NCBI RefSeq assembly: GCF_007748175.1
Contig: NZ_CP037422.1
Coordinates: forward strand, 1,838,528-1,902,527
Length of the DNA: 64,000 nt
Direction of reading: 5' to 3'
Source of the DNA: Gimesia aquarii
GTDB taxonomy: Bacteria > Planctomycetota > Planctomycetia > Planctomycetales > Planctomycetaceae
The notes under the pieces were generated by a model. The model was given only the letters and a program-made list of their open reading frames with translations. It was not told the origin of the DNA and made no database searches. How positions within the stretch are numbered: the stretch's first letter is position 1; each line of letters opens with the position of its first letter. Made by a program: the position numbers and the translations under genes. Below, piece after piece: positions 33,395 to 42,100 of the stretch.

Positions 33395-33791
33395 CCCCAG
33401 TGTTAACTATGTCGATTGAGACTGATCTCATAAACCAACTGGCATATCATGTTTTCGAATTTGTTTTTTGGCGCAGAGTGGAAATTTACTCATGGTCTGC
33501 CAACACTATAGGCAACGTGGGCAATTTACCATAAGTCTTTATTTTGCAATATGATACAAACTCTTAACCGTTCCAATTGGGAATGGGGGCTGTTAAAGTC
33601 TAGTGATGAGGGGTGATTGAATCTATGAGGAAACGGAAATAATGTTGAATCGACGTTAGATTCTGATCGACTTTCCGTCTATTCTAGTGCATGTGAGTTA
33701 GACGAGTGTTGTTAAGCTGGCGAATAATAAAAGGCCGTTAACACTCTCCAATAGACTTAGATTATCCCTCTTCTAATGTATTGGAATTTGC
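33395..33791. other. intergenic region before the sigma factor gene
   Basis: 397 bases without a gene. It presumably holds the promoter of the sigma operon. I see no strong hairpin, repeat or riboswitch-like structure. Confidence 0.4.
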
Positions 33792-34322
33792 ATGCCTGAT
33801 AAGCAGGCCAAACGGTGGTCGGCAGAAATTGAGGCGGTATATTTACGAGAAGGTCGAGAAATTTGGGCGTTGTTGTATGCCCAATGCTCTGATTCTGATC
33901 GTGCATATGACGCGCTCCAGGAGGCATTCGTACGTTTACAAACTCAAGAAGTTCAGTCAATTCGAAATATCCGGGCCTGGGTTTTGACTGTTGCACAAAA
34001 TTGGTTGCGTGATTATGCCCGTCGGCAGAACCATGCAGCTAGGCCCGCAGATTTTTTGGATAATATTGTAGGCAAACCTTCAGACCCAACAGATGATCTG
34101 GAGAATAAAGAGAAACACTGCCAGATTCGGCAGTCACTTCGACAACTTCGAGCCGAGGATCGAGAGGTTCTCGTCCTTCGTTATGCACTAGGATGGTCAT
34201 CAAAGCGAATGTCAATAGCGCTCAACACATCTACATCAGCTATTGATATGAGGCTTTCTCGTGCGAGAAAGCGTCTTTGTGAAGAGTTGGAGAAAGTGGG
34301 GATTGATCATGAAACCGTTTGA
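33792..34322 (+). CDS. ECF-type RNA polymerase sigma factor
   Basis: 176 residues. Region 2 covers about 18-85 (YDALQEAFVRLQTQEVQSIR, AWVLTVAQNWLRDYARRQN), and region 4 about 115-165 (LRQLRAEDREVLVLRYALGW then MSIALNTSTSAIDMRLSRAR, a helix-turn-helix). Length and order are normal for ECF sigma factors. The stop lies 14 bases inside the next gene, which encodes a membrane protein, as is usual for sigma/anti-sigma pairs. The triggering signal is unknown. Confidence 0.85.
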   Translation: MPDKQAKRWSAEIEAVYLREGREIWALLYAQCSDSDRAYDALQEAFVRLQTQEVQSIRNIRAWVLTVAQNWLRDYARRQNHAARPADFLDNIVGKPSDPTDDLENKEKHCQIRQSLRQLRAEDREVLVLRYALGWSSKRMSIALNTSTSAIDMRLSRARKRLCEELEKVGIDHETV

Positions 34323-34959
34323 CACTTCAGGAATGCTCGAGAATGACGATGAGCTGGAGAGTGTTTTGCGCGAATACTTTCAGCAAGAGATGCCTCTCGA
34401 GTTGCAAGAACTATCAGACATTTCTGACGAAGAGTATGAAAAACAAGCCAAGCAGGTTAGCAAGCTGGGAAACGAAGTTCCCGATAGCTTCGGGAAGAAA
34501 CCTCGTCGGCAATTCAAATTGAGCATGCTGATGACGGGTGTTTGTGCCTGTTTGATTGTGGCCGTGGTGGTTTTCACCCGTATACGACCGGTAGAGAACA
34601 TTCCTGTGGTGAATCGTCCCATCAATGTACCAACTGAGTTATCGAAGACCGATCATGTTTCTGATAACTCCCATTCGGTCAATTCAGAAACACTCGTTGT
34701 TGATCACGGAAATGTTCCTAAAGAGATGACTCCGGATGTTAACAAAAGCGTACATGAATCAATTGATATTACACTCTACAATACAGAGTTCGGCCCCATC
34801 GAACAGAAAACAGAACTTCTGTGGACAAATATCACTTTTCAGAATCCAGAAACGGGAACGAACGTGGAGATGTCGATGCCTGAATTGACCATAGATTTTG
34901 TTCCCGTCAGTAAGGCTCGAATCTCTCTAATTAATGACGAGGGTGGAAACGAACAGTAG
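34309..34959 (+). CDS. single-pass membrane protein, putative anti-sigma factor
   Basis: 216 residues from ATG 34309, overlapping the sigma gene by 14 bases. An acidic cytoplasmic segment (residues 1-75, DDELESVLREYFQQEMPLEL) is followed by a helix (LSMLMTGVCACLIVAVVVFT, about 79-98) and a periplasmic Thr/Ser/Asn-rich tail. No zinc-binding HxxxCxxC anti-sigma motif is seen, so the assignment rests on position and topology. Translational coupling is likely. Confidence 0.65.
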   Translation: MKPFDTSGMLENDDELESVLREYFQQEMPLELQELSDISDEEYEKQAKQVSKLGNEVPDSFGKKPRRQFKLSMLMTGVCACLIVAVVVFTRIRPVENIPVVNRPINVPTELSKTDHVSDNSHSVNSETLVVDHGNVPKEMTPDVNKSVHESIDITLYNTEFGPIEQKTELLWTNITFQNPETGTNVEMSMPELTIDFVPVSKARISLINDEGGNEQ

Positions 34960-35110
34960 AGTCTGATTACTTTGAAATAAATAATTTTGTGGTTAGCGGA
35001 TAAGTAGGAATTTATAATACGGGCCATAAAAAAGGAGTTACCAATTCTGGAACGAATTGAGTCTCAGGAGGAAGTAACGTCTTTTTTTGAATCATTTCCA
35101 AGGCAGTACA

Positions 35111-36304
35111 ATGAAGAAACAGCAACGATGGTTCTTTTTAAGCGGAGTCATTTTTTCTCTGTTGGCGGTTCAACTTACTTTTGCCGATGAACATCCTTTA
35201 CAGGCAAAGAAGCCCGGCCAAACAAAATCAAAGTCCAAGAATTCAACTCAACCAAAGAGAGCTCCTGCAAAAAATACGAATTCCGGAACGACTAAAAAGC
35301 AGACGACGTTTCGCGTGACGAGTCGCCCGACTGGCGAAACCGAAATGCGAAATTTCGTGGGAATTGTGACCGAGCCCGTACCTGCAGCCTTAGCGGCGCA
35401 ATTAAATGAAATGGTACAGGCTGGCCAGGGTGTGGGAGTAAAACTGGTTCTTCCCGATTCTCCTGCTCAACAATCGGGCATCAAAATGTTTGATGTTCTG
35501 ACCACCTTTAATGGTAAAGCCATCACTTCTTCTGATGTACTACGTAAATTTGTCATGGAAGCCGACAAAGACAGCAAAGTTAAATTGGGTGTGATTCGTG
35601 CCTCAAAGCATCAGACCATCGAAGTGACATTAATAGAAAAACTCTATCGACATTATCAGTTCTCAGTCAGACCCGTTGGTCAAAATCAGAAACCGCAAAA
35701 GACAAAAAATGTACAACCACCTCAGGATGGCCCAATAGCTTCCCGTTCGACTGAGTCAGATCCTTTGGGAGGACGTAAAATGCCTTTAGGGCTCAGTCAC
35801 ATCCCGGTCTCTACGACTCATAATCTCAGTCTGTTATTTGTGGGGAGTGTTAAAGATGGATATTCTGTTGAAATCAGTTATCAGGATGAGAGTGACACAC
35901 TGCAAACACACCATTTTAAAGGAAATCTGAATGAGATCAGTGAGCAGATGATTGATATGCCAGATCACGTGCAGATGATGATTAATGAACGATTGAAAGA
36001 GTTAAAAATGGCGCTGCGGGGGAAAGCGAGTTTCCGCTTGCAAATTAAGCCACATATGCAGGGTAATAATCGTTTCATTCGCGTTTTTCTAAGTCGTTCC
36101 ACAAAAGAAAAATCTGTGCGAATGGTAGAATTGGATCACCATATTGGGAATCGTCCCTCATTAAACGTCAATCAGATTCTGGGGAATCAAGTTTTTACAC
36201 ACGAATTGAAACAACTCTCACCTGCCATCCAGGAAAAGATTCGAGCCACCCTTCAAAGGATTCGAATCCCTACAGCTCATGTGCGAGTTGATAACCCGAT
36301 TTAG
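35111..36304 (+). CDS. exported PDZ-domain protein
   Basis: 397 residues from ATG 35111; a TTG eight codons upstream is less likely because the signal peptide (MKKQQRWFFLSGVIFSLLAV) begins at 35111. A Lys/Ser/Thr-rich linker follows. Residues about 85-180 form a PDZ domain (FVGIVTEPVPAALAAQLNEM, GVGVKLVLPDSPAQQSGIKM, FDVLTTFNGK). The remaining part is a beta-rich unknown domain. It lacks a protease domain, so it is probably an envelope stress sensor or scaffold. Transcription with the sigma/anti-sigma pair upstream (151-base gap) is possible. Confidence 0.75.
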   Translation: MKKQQRWFFLSGVIFSLLAVQLTFADEHPLQAKKPGQTKSKSKNSTQPKRAPAKNTNSGTTKKQTTFRVTSRPTGETEMRNFVGIVTEPVPAALAAQLNEMVQAGQGVGVKLVLPDSPAQQSGIKMFDVLTTFNGKAITSSDVLRKFVMEADKDSKVKLGVIRASKHQTIEVTLIEKLYRHYQFSVRPVGQNQKPQKTKNVQPPQDGPIASRSTESDPLGGRKMPLGLSHIPVSTTHNLSLLFVGSVKDGYSVEISYQDESDTLQTHHFKGNLNEISEQMIDMPDHVQMMINERLKELKMALRGKASFRLQIKPHMQGNNRFIRVFLSRSTKEKSVRMVELDHHIGNRPSLNVNQILGNQVFTHELKQLSPAIQEKIRATLQRIRIPTAHVRVDNPI

Positions 36305-36335
36305 ACTTGAATTATAGAACACAAGACCGATAAAA

Positions 36336-36371
36336 AAAGCAGCGATTTCAAAAACTTGAAATCGCTGCTTT
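36336..36371. terminator. bidirectional Rho-independent terminator
   Basis: A perfect 16-bp stem (AAAGCAGCGATTTCAA with TTGAAATCGCTGCTTT) around an AAAC loop, flanked by A and T tracts. It lies between the convergent PDZ gene and the pyrophosphatase gene, so it can serve both. Confidence 0.9.
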
Positions 36372-36401
36372 ATTGTTATCTCTTAGAATCAAATCGAAGT
36401 C

Positions 36402-36944
36402 TTATAAAAAACCTCGCCGGCGTTGACTGCTATATCTTTGCAGCGAATCTTCGATGATGGGAAACGCAGCGGCAGCTGCCTGAAACTCTTCGACTTCGAC
36501 GGTCTTCCCTTCTAGCATTTTATAATCCTGAAAGAAACGTCTCAGCATCGCCAATCGATGTGGCGGTAGTTCTGATGCTTCCGTAAAGGGATTATATTCC
36601 GGATCATTCACGGCAACAGCCAGAATTTTATGGTCCGGTTTGCCGCTGTCGATCATAGTCATCACACCAATGGCACGTGCATCGAGGATAGTCAAAGGAT
36701 CAACTGGCTCCTGACAAAGAACCAGCACATCCAGCGGGTCATCGTCTTCAGCCAGGGTCTGTGGAATAAATCCATAGTTGGCGGGATAGTGAACTGCCGA
36801 ATAAAGCATACGATCCAGTCTTAGAAGACCAGTCGTTTTGTCTAATTCATACTTCACTTTGGAAAAAGTAGGGATTTCAATCACGGCAGTGAAATCGCGA
36901 GGCAGGTTTTGCCCGGGAGTCACATCGTGCCAGCAGTGGGTCAC
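36402..36944 (-). CDS. ppa: inorganic pyrophosphatase (family I)
   Basis: 180 residues. The family I signature is complete: [15 protein letters not shown] at about 22-36, [20 protein letters not shown] at about 53-72 with the metal-binding aspartates DDDPLD, and DPEYNPF further on. It hydrolyses pyrophosphate to phosphate, driving biosynthetic reactions in the cytoplasm. Length is typical. The C-terminal RRGFL is slightly basic. The next gene upstream on this strand (FKBP) ends 66 bases before its start. Confidence 0.92.
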   Translation of the reverse strand: MTHCWHDVTPGQNLPRDFTAVIEIPTFSKVKYELDKTTGLLRLDRMLYSAVHYPANYGFIPQTLAEDDDPLDVLVLCQEPVDPLTILDARAIGVMTMIDSGKPDHKILAVAVNDPEYNPFTEASELPPHRLAMLRRFFQDYKMLEGKTVEVEEFQAAAAAFPIIEDSLQRYSSQRRRGFL

Positions 36945-37010
36945 TATACTCTCCTGAATTTTTTTTAGCTAAATGAAATAGAATAACTGACTGGAATCGA
37001 GCGATGTCAG

Positions 37011-37523
37011 CTAATTGACTTTAAACAGTTCTACTTTAAAGTGCAGGGTCGCACCACCTGGAATAACAGGAGGAGAACCGGCTGCACCATACCCCAGATC
37101 TGGTGGGATAATCAATTCGATTTCTCCGCCCTCACCAATGAGTTGCAAGCCTTCTGTCCAACCTTTAATGACACCACCTAAAGGAAACGAAATCGTTTCT
37201 CCTCGTTTATAGGAGCTATCAAATTCGGTTCCATCTTCCAGCGTCCCACGATAATGAACAGTGACACTGTCTTGAGATCCGGGTTTTTTATCACTACCCT
37301 CTCTAACAATACGATATTTCAATCCAGAGGGAGTTGTTGAGTATCCAGGTTCACTTTCGTCATTCATGTTACTATCCATTTCTTTTTGACTGGATTCAGA
37401 GGAAGTGGTTTGGGGATCCGCTACAATCGTATCTGTTTTCGCGTCTGGCTTTAAATAGCCACCACAACCAGAAAAAGTGAGGCAAATCACACCGCATAAA
37501 ATTAAAAACTGAGATTTTTTCAT
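37011..37523 (-). CDS. FKBP-type peptidyl-prolyl isomerase, lipoprotein
   Basis: 170 residues. A lipoprotein signal (SQFLILCGVICLTFSGC) with lipid-acceptor Cys about 20 is followed by an acidic Ser/Thr linker. The FKBP domain covers about 65-170: DSVTVHYRGTLEDGTEFDSS, FPLGGVIKGWTEGLQLIGEG, GYGAAGSPPVIPGGATLHF and FKVEL. The active-site aromatic residues expected in FKBPs (Y, F, W) are present. It catalyses proline cis-trans isomerisation of envelope proteins. Length is normal for a secreted FKBP. Confidence 0.92.
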   Translation of the reverse strand: MKKSQFLILCGVICLTFSGCGGYLKPDAKTDTIVADPQTTSSESSQKEMDSNMNDESEPGYSTTPSGLKYRIVREGSDKKPGSQDSVTVHYRGTLEDGTEFDSSYKRGETISFPLGGVIKGWTEGLQLIGEGGEIELIIPPDLGYGAAGSPPVIPGGATLHFKVELFKVN

Positions 37524-37803
37524 TAGAATATTACCTTATACATGGGCAATTAACTATACTGCGGTCCTATTCACAGGAACGGGCCTGACGGATACCATAA
37601 CTAATCGATCTTCAGCTTGCATCATCAAGATGTCCTCCTTTTTACGACTTCAGAAAAAGAGTGAATGACTCGGGCCGATATCATCCTGGAAAAACGATAT
37701 CAGTCAGAGCTGCTCTGAAATCCCTAATTTATGGTTTAATTTGGCAGATTTGAAAAGTGTCATGTAGTTCAAATACTTACTTCTTAGATAAAGATCTTCT
37801 GAA

Positions 37804-38223
37804 ATGACAGATCATATTCACATACGTTCTACAAAACAGGACGATATTAAAAAACTCGCTGAATTCATTATCCCTTTTGTGGAACAGGAGAAGATTCTAC
37901 CCCGTACTTCAGATGAATTAGACGAGTTAGTGGAAACGGGTTTCGTTGCCGTTGAAGATGAGGAAATCATCGGATTCGCCTCGCTGGAAATCTATTCTCG
38001 AAAACTGGCTGAAATTCGGAGCCTCGTCGTTGCAGAACATCGTCAGGGTAGTGGTATCGGGAAAAAGCTGGTTGCCGCTTGTATTGAACGAGCGCGTCAA
38101 AGAAATATTTTGGAAATCATGGTAGTCACGTCGTCTGATGTATTTTTTCAAAGCTGCGGATTCGACTTCACACTGCCTGGTGAAAAGAAGGCTCTCTTTA
38201 TTCAGCCTCATTTAGAAAAATAG
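37804..38223 (+). CDS. GNAT family N-acetyltransferase
   Basis: 139 residues. It has the GNAT fold: IHIRSTKQDDIKKLAEFI at the N-terminus, GFVAVEDEEIIGFASLEIYS, and the acetyl-CoA motif AEIRSLVVAEHRQGSGIGKK (Q/R-x-x-G-x-G). The spacing and sequence resemble the ArgA/ArgO-type N-acetylglutamate synthase domain (EIxxLxV.xxxxxxGIGxxL), which suggests arginine biosynthesis. I do not claim a gene symbol. The ATG follows TAAAGATCTTCTGAA with only a weak ribosome-binding site. Confidence 0.8.
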   Translation: MTDHIHIRSTKQDDIKKLAEFIIPFVEQEKILPRTSDELDELVETGFVAVEDEEIIGFASLEIYSRKLAEIRSLVVAEHRQGSGIGKKLVAACIERARQRNILEIMVVTSSDVFFQSCGFDFTLPGEKKALFIQPHLEK

Positions 38224-38240
38224 CAACTCGGATTTGCTAC

Positions 38241-38870
38241 TTATTTTTTCACAATCGTCGCTTTGGTAATATAATCGAGACGGGGAAAATCCTGTTTCAG
38301 ATATTGATTCCCTTCTTCCTGAATCCGCCCCTGGGAGGGGCCGCGCCCGTTGGGTGCTCCTTCACCATAACCTGAATACAAAGAATCAACAACTTTCATT
38401 CCCTGAGTTGAAATATAACCGAAAGGGGCAAAACCATATTTATCCAGTCGGCGGTTATCCCCAAAGTTGATGAAAATCTGAGTTGTTCTTGAATGTGGTG
38501 CTCCTGTTTTAGCAAAGGAGACATAACCTCGAAGATTGGATTTTGAAACCGGATCATCTTGAATTGTCTGATCACGCCATTTTTTTTGAATCTCGGGGTT
38601 ACCATTGATACCGACTTGCGCCATGAAGCCCTCGATCACTCTAAAAAATGCACAATCATTATAGAATCCGGAATTCACCAGATTATAAAATTGATCAGCT
38701 CCAATAGGACACCAACTACGCGTGACATCAATGTAGAAAGTGCCTTTAGTCGTTTCCATTTTTACACGGTATGTTTCAGGAGCCTTCGCATAAACTTCTG
38801 CTTGAGAGTTCATGAGCATGGTAGAAACTAAGGTACTTGCTGCAATCAGGAAAGCCGTTTTTGAAAACAC
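38241..38870 (-). CDS. cyclophilin-type peptidyl-prolyl isomerase, exported
   Basis: 209 residues with an N-terminal signal peptide (FSKTAFLIAASTLVSTMLM). The cyclophilin core is recognisable: ETTKGTFYIDVTRSWCPIGA, CAFFRVIEGFMAQVG (F-x-R-V-I-x-x-F-M-x-Q, carrying the catalytic Arg), and FAKTGAPHSRTTQIFINFGD. It is divergent from the standard enzyme (FFRVIEGF instead of FHRVIPGF). It acts on envelope proteins as a folding catalyst. Terminates convergently with the GNAT gene, 17 bases apart. Confidence 0.88.
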   Translation of the reverse strand: MFSKTAFLIAASTLVSTMLMNSQAEVYAKAPETYRVKMETTKGTFYIDVTRSWCPIGADQFYNLVNSGFYNDCAFFRVIEGFMAQVGINGNPEIQKKWRDQTIQDDPVSKSNLRGYVSFAKTGAPHSRTTQIFINFGDNRRLDKYGFAPFGYISTQGMKVVDSLYSGYGEGAPNGRGPSQGRIQEEGNQYLKQDFPRLDYITKATIVKK

Positions 38871-39012
38871 TATTCATTCCTATTGTTAAAAATCGAACTG
38901 AACTATAATCGACACAGACTAAAGTCTAGTTGATTTCAGGCATTCGTAACAAGAGAAATTTGGATTTACCCAAACGGAAGCAAGATGAATTAAGGCATTG
39001 GCTTCAAAGCAT

Positions 39013-39106
39013 AAAAAAGCCGCCGCGAATCAAGGGGGGGAGAATTCGCGACGGCCAGAGCCCGGGGCTGCTGACGATCAGCCCCTCTGCAGATCCCGCG
39101 ATCTGC
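39013..39106 (-). terminator. three successive hairpins after the secretin gene
   Basis: Read on the reverse strand downstream of the stop at 39148: GCAGATC/GATCTGC (39089-39106), then GGGGCTG/CAGCCCC (39064-39085), then GCCGTCGCGAAT pairing with ATTCGCGGCGGC (39019-39055), followed by a T run. The last is a standard intrinsic terminator. The two preceding hairpins may protect the 3' end of the long mRNA. Confidence 0.75.
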
Positions 39107-39147
39107 AATTTTCGAGAATCATCTGAAAGCGAGACGATTCCTATTAT

Positions 39148-42100
39148 TTAGTATCCGAGGAGTGCTTCCTCCTCTTCTTCCTGAATGATGATTCTGGGAG
39201 TGACCATCATCATCAAGCTTTCCGTTTCACGTCCGACACCTGTATTCTTAAACAGACGACTGATGTAAGGAAGCTTGTTCAGAATTGGTACACCCGCCAT
39301 GCTGCGACCTTCACGGAGTCGTTTTACACCACCGAGAAGCACAGTACCACCATCGGGCACACTGACAGTTGTAGTTACAGTAACCTGTTCAACAACGGGC
39401 TGCTGAATTGTGGTTGTACCTAAGCCACCACCTTGTTGTCCCTGTTGCCCTTGTTGTCCTTGCTGACCTTGTTGTCCTTGCTGACCGCCGACGCCACCCT
39501 GGCCTCCGACACCACCAATACCACCAAGACCTGCACCGACACCATTACCAAAGTTACCGCCACCTTGTTGACCAAGCTGGCCACCTTGTTGTCCTTGCTG
39601 ACCTTGTTGACCTTGCTGACCAATGCCACCTGTGCCTCCCTGGAAGGAGAAGGTGAAGACGTCTGTAACATTGGTAAAGTTCGGATTAACAGAAAGTCTT
39701 ACATATCGTCTGTCTGCTGAGATCACGGCTGAGACTGTCAGAGAAACCCCTTCAGGAATGTTTGCAATGATAGGTGTGAATCCGACAGCAAAGTCACCTA
39801 CGGTTGGAACCAGACTGATCACAAACGGACGTGATACGTTACTAGTCACAAAGGCAACCTGACCATTAAACAGTGTCACTTTAGGAGCAAACAACAGGTT
39901 TGATCGTTCATCTGCCTGAGCGGCATTGATGAAGAAGAAGGCTTCGATGTCACTCAGAATTGCCAAACCAACATTCACACCTGCGTTCGCATTGAAGCTA
40001 CCAAATTCCGGTACACCGATTTCAAATGATCCCTGTCGGAATTGAACGTCCAGGTCTGGTGTAAATGATTCTGGTGAACTCAACCCGGCAATCGTACCTT
40101 TTTTAGGCCAAGTATCAAAGTTGAGCAGCGTTCGTGTGGGCGGATTACTAAAGGGGGCAACTCCCGGTCCACCCGTCTGGCCCGTCGTCGTTTGACCTTG
40201 TTGTGCTTGTTGGCCACCTTGTTGATTCTGTCCGCCCTGGTTTGCATTTCCTAAAAGATCTACTTGACCGAAGGCGGGGACAGCGTTTCCGTTGTCATCA
40301 ATGGTAGGACCTCCAACAGTATCCTGAACATTAAAGTCAAAATCGACACCGATACGCTCGAAGAATCGATCGGAAACGGTAACAAATCGGACTTCAATCG
40401 TGACTTGCAGGTCCTGTAATCTTCTTAACTGCTCAAGCAGGTTGGCAATTTCGTCATGAACTTTTTGCGTTTGACGAATTACCAAACTTAAAGTTGTTTC
40501 AAAAGGTCGCACACTACCGGCACCACCAATTTCTTCCCAGGAATCGGGTTCTACAGTGGAGACAATCAATTCCGTAAGAGAATCAAAGTCAATATTTGAA
40601 CCACCACCGGCTACCTGAGCAGTAGATCCATTGTTATCCCAAGGATTAGGGCCACCGGGGATTCCACCCATGACAGGGTCGGCTACCTGGAAGTTCCCAG
40701 GTGCCGCTTGATTTCCTCCGAAGCCTGATCCATAACTTACTGCCCCCATCTGGCTGTATGGGTTACTTGCCATACTTCCATTTGAAGCAAAATTGGGAAT
40801 CGGAACCACAAGGTCTGCTACTGGATAAGTTTCTGTCTTCAAAGTTCCCTGTTGACGAATTCGGCTGGTAATTTTCAGAACTTCATTGTCAATTGTATAA
40901 GAGAGGTTCAATGGTTCCAGGAGTAGATTGAGTGCACTTCTCAACTTGATACCATTCACGTTTATCGTAACGGGAGCATCAGTTGTAACACCTTCTTCTT
41001 CTAATCCCTGAGTATCGAGGAAAATATTGATTCCAGTTAACGTCTGAATCTTGTTCATCACCTCTGCCAGAGACTCACTTTCAAATTGAAGATTCACTGG
41101 ACGATCCAAGCTTTCTTCAATCTGGAGCTCTTTTTCGGTTTTCTGCGTATGATTTTTTGCATGATATTTATCGCGACGTTTTGTTAGTTCTGCCCATTCC
41201 TTAGCATCATGACCAAATTTAATGTCAGGTGTATAGGCGTCGGCTAATGCTTCTTCGACATCATTGAGCTGATTCCAAACGTTCTGCTCTTTGCGTTCAC
41301 GCATCGCATTATTTGATTCTTCTCGTCGAATGAATCGTGCCTTCCACTCCATTGTTACTGTAACAGGGTTTTGTGGATCAAGATCTTTAGCCTGTTTGGC
41401 AACGACTTCAGCTTCTGCATAACGTCGCTGATCGATCAATTCATTAAACTTCTGAACCAGGTCAGCAACTTCTTGCTCGACACGAATTCTGGTTTTGATT
41501 TCTTTATTGTAATGGTCTTTCACTTCCTGGTTACGTTTTTTCAACTCTTCCAGAGGAGCAACCTGTTTGCGGAAAGAATCAATCGATTCACGCGTCCGTT
41601 GTAAAGAACCAATGAGTGTCGTCATCGATTTTTTATCGAGGTTGGAACTTTCCACTTTGGACATCGTCTCGTCAATCACTCCCAAAGCTTCCGTTGGAGC
41701 AGATTCACGCATTCTTTCTGCTTTGAAAATCGCATTGAGAACTTCAGATCGCAGACGACTGAATTGAATGGCCTGTTTCTGTTGCACCAGATCAATTGTA
41801 CTTGGTTCTTTCATGTCAGTTGGGTCAACCGCTGACGTCTGACTCTTAACCAGTCGAATATTCTCAGCACGAGAGGGAGCCAACTCGCGAACAGCATCTT
41901 GAAGCTGTTGTGCACGGTGAGTATCGAGTTTTTCACCAGACTGATAAGCAGCTAGAAACGCCTGATAAGCGCTGCTCCGGTTCCCTTCACCCAACCGCTG
42001 CATTCCAAGGTTGTAAAGCTCTAATGCTGAAGCACCAGGGTGAATCACGGCGATTTCACTTGCCTCATTGTTTTTCATTTGAGCGACTTGAGCAGGCTCT

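Noticed and set aside
38930..39151. 73-codon plus-strand frame
   Set aside because: Covers the three-hairpin terminator region of the secretin gene; no coding character.
39408..39862. Several plus-strand frames opposite the secretin Gln/Gly tract, and a tandem short repeat reminiscent of CRISPR
   Set aside because: They are shadows of the GQQ codon repeat; there are no equal-length spacers, so it is not a CRISPR array.
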